Source: Galaxea fascicularis
Taxonomy: Eukaryota; Cnidaria; Anthozoa; Scleractinia; Euphylliidae
Assembly (NCBI GenBank): GCA_948470475.1
Contig: OX419337.1
Coordinates: 342,501 to 406,500, forward strand
Reading direction: 5' to 3'
DNA length: 64,000 nt
The notes below the pieces were generated by a model. That model searched no databases. It had not been told where the DNA came from and saw nothing but the letters and a program-made list of their open reading frames with translations. Shown here one piece after another: positions 10,733 to 22,208 of the stretch (position 1 is the first letter of the stretch; each line of letters begins with the position of its first letter). Both the position numbers and the translations under genes were made by a program.

Positions 10733-11097
10733 AAGGTGTTGCTTTCTTTTCTTGTGATGTTATTTGCAAGTTGACGAATGGCTAGATGAGCTCAATTATA
10801 TTAATTCGAGAGAGGTTTCTTATGTTTCTTCGGACAATTGGTTGTCGGGCAAGTTTGGGTAAAAGGTTCAAATGCAGCGTTCAGCAATTGCATTCTCATC
10901 GTAGCAAATGTTACGTAGCCCAGTAAGTGTTCATTTGCAATAAGCATGACTCGAAATGCCGAAGCATCTCTTCCTCTGTCCAGCATGGAGTGCGATAACC
11001 GCTAATCGGTGCACATTTGAATTGTTAAAACAATTAAAATTGCTGTTGTGTTTTTCCACTCTGGACCGGCTTGCCATTCCAACACAGCATTCATACT
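10733..11097 (-). repeat. Right copy of the inverted repeat pair (partner 2299-2641)
   Basis: This is the reverse complement of 2299-2641 with a few small indels. It ends at the exact base where the next inverted duplication (arm A, from 11098) begins. It carries no gene. Confidence 0.8.
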
Positions 11098-12239
11098 GTG
11101 AATTATCCCTGTCGCAAACTGTTGGGCTTTTTCTGCCAATTTCTGTCGGTTGTCAGTGTTTTTGGAGAATATTGTCGCTTGTCGATTCTATCTCATGGAA
11201 ACGGCATCCTCAGTAATATTGGTTAGACTAATTGTAATTATTCTGGGCAATAGTGACGTGTACTGCAAATGCCAATTACATAGTACACTTTTTTTCAATT
11301 GTTCTTGACAGGTGACTCATACGGCACCTCTTATTCAACACAGATCAATTAAAAGTCGTGTCACTCCACTACCATTCTAACACCCATGCTGTTGATTTTC
11401 TGGATTTCCAAGTGAAGCATGCATTTTCTTTTGTGTTGGAAATTCTGTTCACACCATATGCTGATTCTCCCGAGTTTTTTGTACGAATTTTAAAAACTCG
11501 AAAATCGCCAATTCGTCTTTATTGGATGGGGTCACAAAGAAACTTTAGAGAGGCTCTCGAAACAGGTTTCAAGCCCATCGCCCTCTCTTTACTTGGATAT
11601 ACTTCAATTACGAAAAATAAGTAGCCACATGCCGGAACTAGGAATGAAGTATACAACATGGCCGATCAATACTGTATGCTCTCCGTGCCATCCACAATAT
11701 ATTACCATACAAAAACGATGCTTTTATCCGGTGATAGACAGAAAATCTTTAAAGTTACTTCTGTCTGTTTCCACCCCAGCCAGCCGGAGTTGCTTTGTCA
11801 CCCTTCAATTCCGATCAGACTGATAAGGACCAGTTGAGAAAAATATACTTTACGGACTGATTACGATAATTTTTGTATTCTTGACCGGCGGATTTTTATG
11901 AAAATGTAGAGGTATAGTTAGAAATAAATTTGACAACGAAAGGTTAAATGTTTACGGCAAAAATAATGAGCAATGGATTGTTATCCTAAATGAAACATCC
12001 ATACACTCGTCAGGAAAATTGACAAGCTGTGCAATATCATATACTTAGGACGTTCTTCCAAATTAAGGGGTATCTTAATTCGCAAGTGAAAACATCTGCT
12101 GTACATTACACAAGACATAAAACGCTCACAAAAATTGAAATGACAGTGGCCAGAATCATTTTTCCTTCAGTGCGTTCGCACCCACACCCCGAGGCTACTA
12201 AAACTTTACATATTCGAATATATTTTTAATCAGACTGAC
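11098..12239. other. Upstream region of the arm A GPCR
   Basis: No gene is recognised. The last 60 bp before the start codon hold 'ctttacatattcgaatatat', similar to the proximal region of the receptor gene at 25966-26943, so basal promoter elements are probably here. Confidence 0.4.
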
Positions 12240-13262
12240 TTGATGGATAAATTGCTTGCTTTAGAGCTTTCCAAAAGGAACACTCATTTAGTTTGGACTG
12301 AGACAGTTTTGTTTGCTATAATCAACGCGACGGCGTTCTTTGGAAATCTCTCCGTTTGTTACGCGCTCTACAGAAACCAGAGACTTCGCATGCTCGCTAA
12401 TATGTTTGTGGTAGCACTGGCTATGAGCGATATTTTGATGTCCACTTGCTTTATACCGTTCTCAGTAACAACTCTTTATTACGGCAGATGGATTTTCGGA
12501 GCACATTTCTGCCACTTTCATGGTTTTTGTGTTTTCACATTTGGTCTAGCCTCCCTTCTCACCATTGGGGTTATCGCCATTAGTAGATATTTTCGTGTTG
12601 TGAAGCCAGAAAAATACATCGTATTATTCAAAACACGAGCAACTCTGCTTTACATCGCTATTGTGTGGTGCACTGCGTCTCTCGGATCTGTACCTCCATT
12701 CTTCTTTGAAAACGGCAGCGGATTTGAATTCCAACCAGGTAAAGCAATGTGCTTGTATACTTTCCACACCTACATCGCATACACTGCCTTTATTGAGTGC
12801 GTGTATATAGCACTTCCCTTAACAATTATCTCGGTCTGCTACATCAAAGTATTCTACGCAGTATCGCGATCAAATCAAGTTTTCTCGTGTGAAAATAACC
12901 CCCAGCAGCTCAGAGCACACGTGGAAGAAGCGAAAGTGACCAAGACTCTAGCGGCAGTGATGGCTGGTTTCACATTTTGCTGGCTTCCTGTTCTTACTAT
13001 TGACTACATTGACGCTGTGCGAGGAGAACACGCGCTGCCGCGACAGGCCTACTTTGCATACGCCTTCTTGGTTTATTTGAGCAGTTCCATTAACCCCTTC
13101 ATATATGGCGTTACGAATAAGCGCTTTAGGCGTGAGTATAAAGCGATTTTCAAAAAAGTCCTGTGTTTGAAGTCATTTCGACGCTCGAGGATTTCTGTAC
13201 AAATTCCCGGAAGCGAGGGTCGAAGAACTAGAATAGCGCAAGGCACGAGTCAGGACAGCTGA
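12240..13262 (+). CDS. Melatonin-receptor-like class A GPCR, arm A copy
   Basis: A complete single-exon receptor of 340 aa. Visible are seven hydrophobic segments, TM1 Asn36 in GNLSVCY, TM2 Asp64 in ALAMSD, the disulfide pair Cys91 (start of TM3) and Cys171 (second extracellular loop), Ser115-Arg116-Tyr117 where most class A receptors have DRY, CWLP at 247-250, and NPFIY at 285-289. A basic helix 8 (RREYKAIFKK) follows, with Cys309 as a possible palmitoylation site. The N-terminus is short (about 18 residues) with no signal peptide. The overall pattern (GFxVFxxGLASLLTIGxIAxxRY, NPxIYG, FRREY) resembles melatonin receptors most. Ligand and G protein are unknown. It lacks the TM7 lysine of opsins. 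It differs from the 22209-23231 copy at residues 71, 151, 160 and 291. It is the only plus-strand receptor here. Confidence 0.85.
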   Translation: MMDKLLALELSKRNTHLVWTETVLFAIINATAFFGNLSVCYALYRNQRLRMLANMFVVALAMSDILMSTCFIPFSVTTLYYGRWIFGAHFCHFHGFCVFTFGLASLLTIGVIAISRYFRVVKPEKYIVLFKTRATLLYIAIVWCTASLGSVPPFFFENGSGFEFQPGKAMCLYTFHTYIAYTAFIECVYIALPLTIISVCYIKVFYAVSRSNQVFSCENNPQQLRAHVEEAKVTKTLAAVMAGFTFCWLPVLTIDYIDAVRGEHALPRQAYFAYAFLVYLSSSINPFIYGVTNKRFRREYKAIFKKVLCLKSFRRSRISVQIPGSEGRRTRIAQGTSQDS

Positions 13263-13789
13263 GGAAAATGTTACATCAAATTCAGCCTCAAACACAGCAG
13301 AAGAAATCTGTCGTGGTAAAGTGGATTACGAATACTGAGCGTGAACTGACTGATCGGTAGCAGAGATAATCTCGTTTCCCTGAAAAATAGTTGGAAAATA
13401 AATACAACTTTCTGTCATTTTGCACTGATTCTCTTCATGTGAAAATTTTATACCAAAAGAATTGATCATGCCCATGTTAGTTTATTTTTTTAACTGAAAT
13501 GATTTAGAAGCGAATCTTTTCTAAACTCCACAATAGCATTTGTTTTACTACAAAATCAATATTTTCTCCTTTTACGTACGACGTAATTTTCCTTTAATAT
13601 CATTTTTTCCTCTACAAAACCAATATTCTCTCTTTATGTACGGAGTGATTATTCTTTGATATAACTTATGCACTTGAGGCAACACGGGCAATTCTATCAA
13701 CCATAACTGCTCAGCACAACATCATTAAAGGATCACAATATCAACATGCATAGGGAAGATGTCAATTATTATTATCAATCGATCGATCG

Positions 13790-13822
<33 letters not shown>

Positions 13823-14859
13823 GAAATCAGTCTATCTATTGCATGGGATCGGGTATCACAGAAACAAGAAACTTACAAAACTTACAAAGATACAAACTAT
13901 AACTTAAGATTTCAGATATCTATTAGTCTTGAGGTTTGTGAAATTTTTTTTTACAAATTATCGATAGATGTTGTTTTTGTATCAGATCTATTTGAAAACA
14001 CTAGTATCGATCTGCCCTCAACCCATATGCCAATCTGATTGGATATTGCGTCGTTGTCAGTTTCGTAAACAGAATGTGGCCGTTACCTGGTTACCACCGA
14101 GATAAATCTGATAACATGGCGATTTTTTTTCAGTTTTACGAAAATGTTTCCCAAGGACACCAAACTAAACTTTTTTTGCCGGTAAAAGAGCAAAGCAAAT
14201 AAGTTGAATTTTTACTCAATTTGATAATGGATCAAGTAAGAAATAAATGGGTGCTAAAAATATTGGTAAAAAAAACAACAACAAAAAAGGGAAACTGCAA
14301 AAAATTAATTTAATGCTCTAAGTGAGAGTTTCATAAGTAGTTTGCTGAGACTGGATGTTATTTGCTGCTACATTGACAGCAACAACCGAATGCTCCTGTT
14401 CTAGGAAAACATAGAATTCAGACAAACACTAACAAAGTAAACAAGGACTTTCCGAGAGTTGATCGTGACCGAACTGGTGTGTCAAGTATACATACGTTGA
14501 ATACTAACTAGAATCTAACTTTGAGATCATCGCGACACAACAAGATGTACTTGGTCGCAATTGAGAGAACGAAGAAACACGAAAAAACTGGTCGTTCCTA
14601 AGAGAGAGTTCTTTTGACTTATCGAGTTATTCTGAACATGTAATAATGTTGGGGAAGGTAATGTAGGCCAGCTCATGCACGTCTAGTTGTCGCTGATAAT
14701 TTTGGGCATTTGAGGTTAGATCTTGGTACTTAAAGGGAGTGACGACCTTTCCCCGCAAGCGAAGCGCTCGTTTGAGTCTAATTTGCCCCAGGGGTTACAC
14801 AGAAGTACCCTGGGAGAGCTTAAGTCCCCGTACGTTCTCGTTCCCCATCATCGCAGGAG
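13263..14859. other. Downstream region of the arm A GPCR, noncoding
   Basis: No gene is recognised. It holds an (ATCG)n/(ATCA)n microsatellite at about 13776-13820 that is longer than its counterpart in arm B (about 21681-21705), and two short direct repeats of 'aatattttctcctttacgta'-like sequence near 13560-13640. A possible AATAAA lies near 13399. Confidence 0.4.
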
Positions 14860-15118
14860 GCAGGATGGCCGAGTGGTTTAGGGCGCTAGATTTCGGTGAC
14901 TCGGGTTCAAATCCCGCTCTGGTCAGTAGCTGGTGTTGTTCTGGGTTCGTGCCTGGATCAACTCCTCGGTCATCCTTGTAAATGATAATGATAATAATAA
15001 TGATGAGGATTTATATAGCGCTTTTATCGCAAGGCTCAAATTGCAGCCACGCAGTTCACAATCTTATTTGAATGAGCAGACCATCCCCTACTCTTTCCGA
15101 TCAGTGTGTGGGTTCTTT
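14860..15118 (+). mobile_element. tRNA-derived SINE, head portion, cut at the arm boundary
   Basis: It starts with a tRNA-like Pol III promoter: 'ggatggccgagtggttta' (A box) and 'gggttcaaatccc' (B box, 14903-14915). A shared body follows ('ggtgttgttctgggttcgtg', then 'gatttatatagcgctttt'). The copy in arm B continues past the equivalent of 15118 into the rest of the SINE, but this copy switches to unrelated sequence there. Further copy: 39051-39147 (minus). Confidence 0.75.
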
Positions 15119-15311
15119 GACAGTGACGTTGATGTATGGGGGTGTGCGCAAATCTTTCCGAGAAAACGTGTTTCTTCAGTTCATTCAAGGAAAAAACCTT
15201 TCTCGCCGTGTAGACTTCTAGCAAACGAACAACTTGACCATTTTAGTTAATCTTTGTTCCATGCGTTTTTCAAGATTTATTTAAACGATTTTATGCAAAA
15301 CAGAAAATTAA

Positions 15312-16756
15312 GGTGGCTCGTACCAGTTTTCAGCTTTTTCACACAGTAAACTTTGATACAACAGAACAGAAAGCAAAACCGACGCCATAAAAACACTTTT
15401 GCATGATTAAATTGCACATTTAGTTGCTGACCGAAATTGACTATCATTTCGTCATCAGCTGTTACCATGGCAACAGTATTCGAAGGTTATTCAGACCTGC
15501 CTTTTAACTTTTGGCACTTATAACTTGAAATTTTGCGCGGTGACCCCCTATTTTTTTAGCGCGATAACGTTAAGCATTTGAAAAGGAAAGTGCAAAATTA
15601 TTTTTAAAATTTTCTATCAGACAGATTTTTTATAAACGCGAGAAAAGGCAATTCATGTGTAGCGTACAATTCGTCTGATAGAATTTTCTTAAATTTTGTG
15701 TGACGCTTCCTCTCCATAGGACTAAAATATTCAAGCAATAAAAAAAGGGGGTCACCGAGCTTGTTTTTTCGCAAAAGCCTTCGCGAGGTCAACAAATCCA
15801 CGCGAGTTTTCAAAATCTGGATTTTAAAAGATCGATATTTACTCATGCTCTTTTCTGATTACCGCCGACCATTACGTGTACACGCGCGGGCACCTGTTGT
15901 TGTTTTGTTTGTAGCCTCCGCGAACCTCCGTGATGATCTCGACCCTTTAATTCAGTAGCCAGCATTTCTTTTACTACGACAGATTTCGTCTTAAATTGCA
16001 CTTTTACTGCTTTATTCACAACATGTGGCATGACTAAGCATGTTTTTGCCGAACAACTGTCAAGCAAAAGCGTAAAAGTGACTAAATTACTCGCTGAACA
16101 TGTCAACAGATGAAATTCACAGAAAGGAAAAAACATTCTGGTGGTGAGACGTAGAATGTTGAGCTTGTACCAACACCTCGTTTGCTTTGTCAACAATTTT
16201 ATTGTTTTTTTTCATCGTGTTTCCTGTAGTGTCGTCTTGGTGTTAGTTTCGCTGCGTAGTAAGATCTAGTAATTAATTAGGTTTTGGTTTAGTGTTAGAT
16301 TTTAATTTTAAAATAGTCTCGCTTGTTTTGCTATTGTCGCGTTAGTTGTCTTGGGAGTGAAACACGATTTTCTTTTTAGCCCGTGGCTGTGTAGAGCCTT
16401 ACTCCATGTATCTCAAATTTAAGCGAGTCTTACTGATCATTTTCCGGCTCCTTGTGCTCCTGTTTCGCGACTCGAGTTGTAATTTTCATCTCCATGATCG
16501 CAGCACAGATAAGAATTTTATCATCAAAACTTCACCACTGAGCGTTGAAAAAGAAATTTTCTTATATCATTTGAATTAAATGAAGTCAGTCCTGAGTAGA
16601 TGCGGCCTTGGGTAAACGCGAATTTCAGGTCAAAAAGATCTTTTTAGCTACCGCGAAGAAAGCCCGCCAGTCGCCATTTCCCAACTCGCGCGTTGAAAAG
16701 GTGTCGCGAGCGCTGATGGTCCCGCTCTCCACGCGAGGAAACTGGTACGAGCCACC
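15312..16756. mobile_element. TTAA-type DNA element (Kolobok/piggyBac-like), nonautonomous
   Basis: The ends are exact inverted repeats of at least 18 bp: GGTGGCTCGTACCAGTTT on the left and AAACTGGTACGAGCCACC on the right. Both are flanked by TTAA (15308-15311 and 16757-16760). It is 1445 bp with no convincing transposase frame. The right end lies only 104 bp before the PDCD2L start codon, so it forms the upstream border of that gene. The interior shows 'ctgttaccatggcaacag' and inverted tracts such as 'ctatcagacaga' / 'tcgtctgatag'. Confidence 0.8.
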
Positions 16757-16860
16757 TTAAAACACCATGGACCGGCAAGTGCCATGAAGTCCACGCGTCC
16801 GGTACGCGTCCTCGATTTTCAACTACTGCCCCACGATGCTTTGCGGTACTTTCTTTCAAG

Positions 16861-19800
16861 ATGGCGGCCGGTCCCGTACTTTTGGGTTTAGCAGACGGAA
16901 ATATGTCCCAAAATGACGATAAAATTTGTGGATGGAGTACAAATAAGATCGGTGGAACTCCGGTAAGCACAAGACTTTCCATACCATCTGCCTTGCGTAG
17001 GGAAGACAACCGGTAACTTATACAAGGTGAAGTATTAACCCAGCCACGATTTGCAAATTTTGCCCATAACCTTAAGACTTATATTTGTTAAGTATGTTTT
17101 TTGGGAAAGATTTCCGCACAGCCCCATAAATTAATTATACATGCATCACTTTCATTCTAACCCTGTTCCAAAAACGAATAGAGTTTGAATCACAAAATGC
17201 ATGCATAATCTTTTAATTGTTAATTTTTCTCGATATGATTAATTTTGTTCAGAACTGGTTACTTGGTGCACCGTCACATTATCCAGCCTGTTTCTTGTGC
17301 AAGAGTGAGCTGTATTTTGTTTGTCAAATCTACTGTCCTTTGTCAGACTCCATCTTTCATCGTGTACTGTACGTGTTTGGTTGTCCAACTGCATCTTGTT
17401 CGGGGAAAAACGAGAGGTAAACCTGACTGTCAAAATATTCAGCACAGGGAGATGTGAGTTCTGAACCTCAGGACACAAACTATACTTAACTGTATATTCA
17501 GGATATACAACATCTGAGATCTGCCTTTGTGTGACCTTTTCGAAAAATTTGCTGAAGAAACTTTTGGGGCATCTTTTTGACTGAAAGGCTTCCATATCCT
17601 TTTAAATTTGCCTTTGTTACATGTAAATACTATAATGCTTTGTTTTGATACCATAGTACATGTATCATTTTGAATCTACATGAACCTCATTTTGTGAACT
17701 TTAGAAAACATTCAGGAGAATATCCTGCAAGTGAGGCAAAACTGAACTGAAATAGAAATGTCATAAATCTGACACAAAAAATCCAGTTGTTCTAAGCATC
17801 CACCGTTTTCTTGTCTAACTTCTCTGTAAAGAGTATGAAATTAGTACAGTACACTTTTCACAAGTAAGCTTAAAGATTGACAAGAAACATCTGTCATTTC
17901 AGTTGGAGAGTTTTAAGATGTCAAGCTAAAGACAGCAATTTTGTATGCAAGAAGACAAAAGAAAATGAGGTATGGTTTGAAAAGAATTTTTTTCATTTCT
18001 ACTAGCGTTCTGTCACAAATGCTGGTCTCTGATTGACTATGCTACTCACTATCTATTCTGTGATAGATGGTGAGTACCTTGTAGTGTTTGTCAACAAAAT
18101 GGCAGCCGCCTCTTTGGGTTTTTAAAGTGTCTGTGGGGAGAATTTAGATAATTTACTTGTTTAGTTTTGAACGACTAGTAGATTTATACTTAAACAATTA
18201 GATTATTTGCTCTCGATTTCTATGCACACTAGCTGGTTTGAGCTCATAATCTAATTGTTAAATAGTACTAGCATATTTGATTCTTTTTTTATTCTAGTCC
18301 CAAGGTGGATTTGAAGTTGATGATTGGTGTGATGATGCAGAAGACTGGGGCAAGTAAGTTTTTAATTGGAAATACGAAAGTATCAGTTCTTTTAGAATTT
18401 CAGAGGTATTTCCTTCTCCAATTTGTAAAACTCTCTTGAAAATGTGTGTCACTTTGGCCCTGTTTGTGTTACACATTGTCACTTCCTTGCATTTCTGGCT
18501 TCAAGTGAGTTACATTCACATTGTAGCGTTGCATTGTTTGACAGTGAAACTGATGATGTTATAACTGGGTTGGAGCAATTCACTGGAAATTTAAAACTCT
18601 CTGAAAACAAACAAGAGGAGAAGGATTTTGAAAGCAGTACAGATTTGATTTCAACCCAGCCACAAAATGAGCTGTCAACGTCAGCACACTGTGCCCCGCA
18701 CTTTGCACCTCTCTACATCAGTGTTATTGAAGCTGATCCGAGGCAAAACTCAGCACAGTTGACAAAACACGAGAAAAAGTTACTTTCTGAATATCAGCAA
18801 CAAGAGGGAGTACAAGTTCTAGATTTGTTTGACAGTGAGGGTGTTAAAGGGTGGACTGGGGAGACATATGAAAGTGCATCATTGAAGTATGGTGACAAGG
18901 CTTTTCACAAGTTTAACAAGCATCTTCAAGCTTACCCACAACAGTGTTTGAGGTATGATTCTGTTAAACCAGCATTCTACAGTTTACCCTTCTGGCCTTG
19001 CTCTAATATCTTAAGGACACTGCCTCCTATCATTAATGTGCAGTGATTTACCTAGGATTTCTATCAAGCAGGACAATTTGCCCCTATCAACCACTTTATG
19101 GGGGGCATTTCAGTTTCCTTGGGGAAACTGCTTTTGCAGGCTTTGAGATAGTGCATATGAAAACCTTTTTAAACTATTAAATTCTTCATAAATTATTAAA
19201 AAATAAAGCAGTTATTGAAACTAGTTCCTAGAACCTTTGAGACCTGCAGTCATGTTGTTGATATTACAGTTGCAAATGCATTGACTAACATAATTTGGGT
19301 CCACAATCACTTCTTTTCAACCAGGTTTAATTAAGTTCTTGTAGTAAAAAGTGTGTTAAAAATGACCCAGAAGATGAATTTGAGGGGGGACAATTTTGCT
19401 CAAACTGCGCCAATCCCGCAATGGTGCTCTCTAGATCACACACTGATCTGTACATCTTGGATCTGTTCTGTACATCTTGGAATTACCCAAGAAAATACTG
19501 TAGCCAGGGTTTCTAAGGGATAGTGCTTCTAATCTTACACTGGTTTTGCTGTGAAAGAAAATTGTTTCAATCTCTAGTGGAATCCAAAGAACAAAAATCG
19601 GTAGAAACGCGCATCTTACAGATAGAAATAGTCAGGCTTCCATTGTAAATACCTGTCAGTTATAATTTCATCTATAATTTATTTATGGTAGATACCAGTG
19701 GAACGGCACTCCTATTTCTATGGTAACCACAAAAAACTCGGAACTATTGGCCAATGTGCCTTCCTGCCAGCACTGTGGAGCTGGGAGAGTGTTTGAACTG

Positions 19801-20166
19801 CAGTTCATGCCAGCTTTAGTTGGTACATTGAAATGCATCAAACAGTTGAATTCAGCGCATTCCCACAATACTGACCAGAACAGCAAAGAAAAGCTGTCTT
19901 TACAAGGACACTTTGAGTCACTTCCCCAGATGTTTGAAGCAACTGGTGAAAGTATTAAAGAAGATTCCACCTTAAAAGTAAAACAAAGAAGGATATTTTT
20001 GGCAGCTGTCAATCAGACGAATGAGGTCACTATAGAGTTTGGAACTGTTATGGTTTTTACGTGTTCGCAAAGTTGTTGGAAAGATTTGGATATCACTGGA
20101 AACACACTTTACTTGGAAGAGTTTTGCTTAGTAGAAGCTGATCCCGATCTGAAGTTGTTTCAATAA
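16861..20166 (+). CDS. PDCD2L: Programmed cell death protein 2-like (PDCD2L), six exons
   Basis: Exons by splice sites and frame: 16861-16962, 17253-17416, 17903-17969, 18298-18353, 18527-18952, 19692-20166. Each intron is GT...AG and the joined frame stays open, giving 429 aa (human about 358). The N-terminus MAAGPVLLGLADG and KIGGTP match the family. Exon 2 has the N-terminal Cys cluster (CFLCKSELYFVCQIYCPL, FHRVLYVFGC). Exon 4 has the acidic DDWCDDAEDWG. Exon 5 has LLSEYQQQEG and GDKAFHKFNKHL. Exon 6 has the PDCD2_C domain: SCQHCGAGRVFELQFMPAL, VEFGTVMVFTC..SCW and a terminal EEFCLVEADPDLKLFQ. PDCD2-family proteins are known as chaperones/adaptors for ribosomal protein uS5 (RPS2) and 40S maturation. 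The start has a good context (aagATGG). AATAAA at 20162 overlaps the stop. It sits in the spacer of the GPCR inverted duplication. Confidence 0.93.
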
Positions 20167-20411
20167 ATGCTGTCTGTTTCGTGATGAGCTGAACACGCGG
20201 TTTTATGGGACTGTTCAGATATAAATACTCCGGCGGAGTTGGCGGGAAAATCGCGCGTGGTTCACTGCGCGTTACGTTTTGACATTCGGACATTAGTTTC
20301 CTCGTTCAACTACAAAAATTAAATTAAATTAATACTTAATTGAGCACTCCCCTAGAGGGGTTTTTCAGGGACAATGAAACAAATAATACAAATGAACACA
20401 ACAGAGTTAAG
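20167..20411. other. Short intergenic stretch 3' of PDCD2L
   Basis: No feature is recognised apart from the probable 3' UTR of PDCD2L. Confidence 0.4.
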
Positions 20412-20793
20412 AATCTCAACTGGCGTAGAGCACTGGACTGCTGTGCTACCTTAGTAATGACATCTGCAAATGGTTAGACTTTCTAGTCTTCTTGGATAAG
20501 GACGATAAGACCGGAGGTCCCGTCTCACAGTACTGGTGTGAAACGTTAAAGAACCCACACACAGATCGGAAAGAGTAGGGGATGGTCTACTCATTCAAAT
20601 AAGATTGTGAACTGCGTGGCTGCAATTTGAGCCTTGGGATAAAAGCACTATATAAATCCTCATCATTATTATTATCATTATCATTTACAGGATGACCGAG
20701 GGGTTGATCCAGGCACGAACCCAGAACAACACCAGGTACCGAACCCGGGTTACCGAAATCTAGCGCCCTAAACCACTCGGCCATCCTGCCTCC
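20412..20793 (-). mobile_element. tRNA-derived SINE, longer copy spanning the arm B boundary
   Basis: Same SINE family as 14860-15118, on the minus strand. The tRNA-like head is at 20775-20793 ('ggatggccgagtggttta'). The body crosses the inner duplication boundary at 20548 and continues with 'gacgggacctccggtcttat' and 'agactagaaagtctaaccat', which I recognise as the usual continuation of this cnidarian repeat. The B box is damaged here. Because this copy is contiguous and the arm A copy is not, arm B probably has the ancestral arrangement on this side. Confidence 0.7.
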
Positions 20794-22208
20794 TACGATG
20801 ATGGGGAACGGGAACGTACGGGGACTAAAGCTCTCCCAGGGAACTTCTGTGTAACCCCTGGGGCAAATACGACTCAAACGAGCGCTTCGCTTGCGGGGAA
20901 AGGTCGTCACTCCCTTTAAGTACCAAGATCTAACCTCAAATGGACAACAAAATTATCAGCGGCAACTAGACGTGCGTGAGCTGGCCCACATTACCTTCCC
21001 CAACATTATTACATGTTCAGAACAACTCGATAAGTCAAAAGAACTCTCTCTTAGGAACTACCAGTTTTTTCGTGTTTCTTCATTCCCTCAATTGCGACCA
21101 AATACATCTTGTTGTGTTGCGATGATCTCAAAGTTAGATTCTAGTTAGTATTCAACATCAGTTCGGTCACGATCAACTCTCAGAAAGTCCTTGTTTACTT
21201 CGTTAGGGTTTGTCTGGATGCGGTGTTTTCCTAGAACAGGAGCATTCGGTTGTTGCTGTCAATGTAGCAGCAAATAACATCCAGTCTAAACAAACTACTT
21301 ATTGTTAATATAAAACTCTCACTTAGAGCATTAAATTAATTTTTTGCCGTTTCCCTTTTTTTGTTTTTTCCCCCCAATATTTTTAGCACCCATTTATTTC
21401 TTACTTTATCCATTATCATATTGAGTAAAGATTCAACTTATTTGCTTTGCTCTTTTACCGGCAAAGAAAGTTTAGCTTGGGAAACATTTTCGTAAAACTA
21501 AAAAAAAAAATCACCATGTTATCAGATTTATCTCGGTGGTAACGGCCACATTCAGTTTACGAAACTGACAACGACGCAATATCCAATCAGATTGGCATAT
21601 GGGTTGAGGGCAGATCGATACCAGTGTTTTCAAATCGATCTGATACAAAAACAACATCTTGCAATTGATAGACTGATTGCATGATTGATTGATTGATTGA
21701 TTGATAATAATAATAATTGACATCTTTTCTATGCATGTTGATATTGTGATCCTTTAATGATGTTGCACTAAGCAGTGATGGTTGATAGAATTGCCCGTGT
21801 TTCCTCAAGTGCATAAGTTATATCAAAGGATAATCACTCCGTACATAAAGAGAGAATATTGGTTTTGTAGAGGAAACAATGATATTAAAGGACGTCGTAC
21901 ATAAAAGGAGAAAATATTGATTTTGTAGTAAAACAAATGATATTGTGGAGTTTAGAAAAGATTCGCTTCTAAATCATTTCAGTAAAAAAATAAACTAACA
22001 CGGGCGTGATCAATTCTTTTGGTATCAAATTTTCACATGAAGAGAATGCAGAATGACGGGAAGTTGTATTTATTTTCCAACTATTTTTCAGGGAAACGAG
22101 ATTATCTCTGCTACCGATCGGTCAGTTCACGCTCAGTATTCGTAATCCACTTTACCACGACAGATTTCTTCTGCTGTGTTTGAGGCTGAATTTGATGTAA
22201 CATTTTCC

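Larger units (their letters stand above)
11098..15118 (+). repeat. Arm A of a ~4-kb inverted duplication
   Basis: Reverse complement of 20548-24370 at very high identity throughout: the GPCR gene, about 1.1 kb of its upstream region, its 3' region and a SINE head. The outer match begins at 'gtgaattatccct' and the inner match ends at 'gtgtgggttcttt'. Small differences are scattered, for example a longer (ATCA)n tract here. Short frames in the upstream region (11358-11624, 11593-11823, 12029-12229) are conserved between arms only because the whole arm is; I do not call them genes. Confidence 0.9.

Noticed and set aside
11358..12229. Small frames upstream of the arm A receptor (and equivalents in arm B) as conserved genes
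   Set aside because: Both arms are almost identical everywhere, so conservation carries no information. The frames overlap each other and have no motif.
14739..14981. 80-aa frame containing GRMAEWFRALDF as a protein
   Set aside because: It is the translation of the tRNA-like head of a SINE and recurs at every copy of the repeat.
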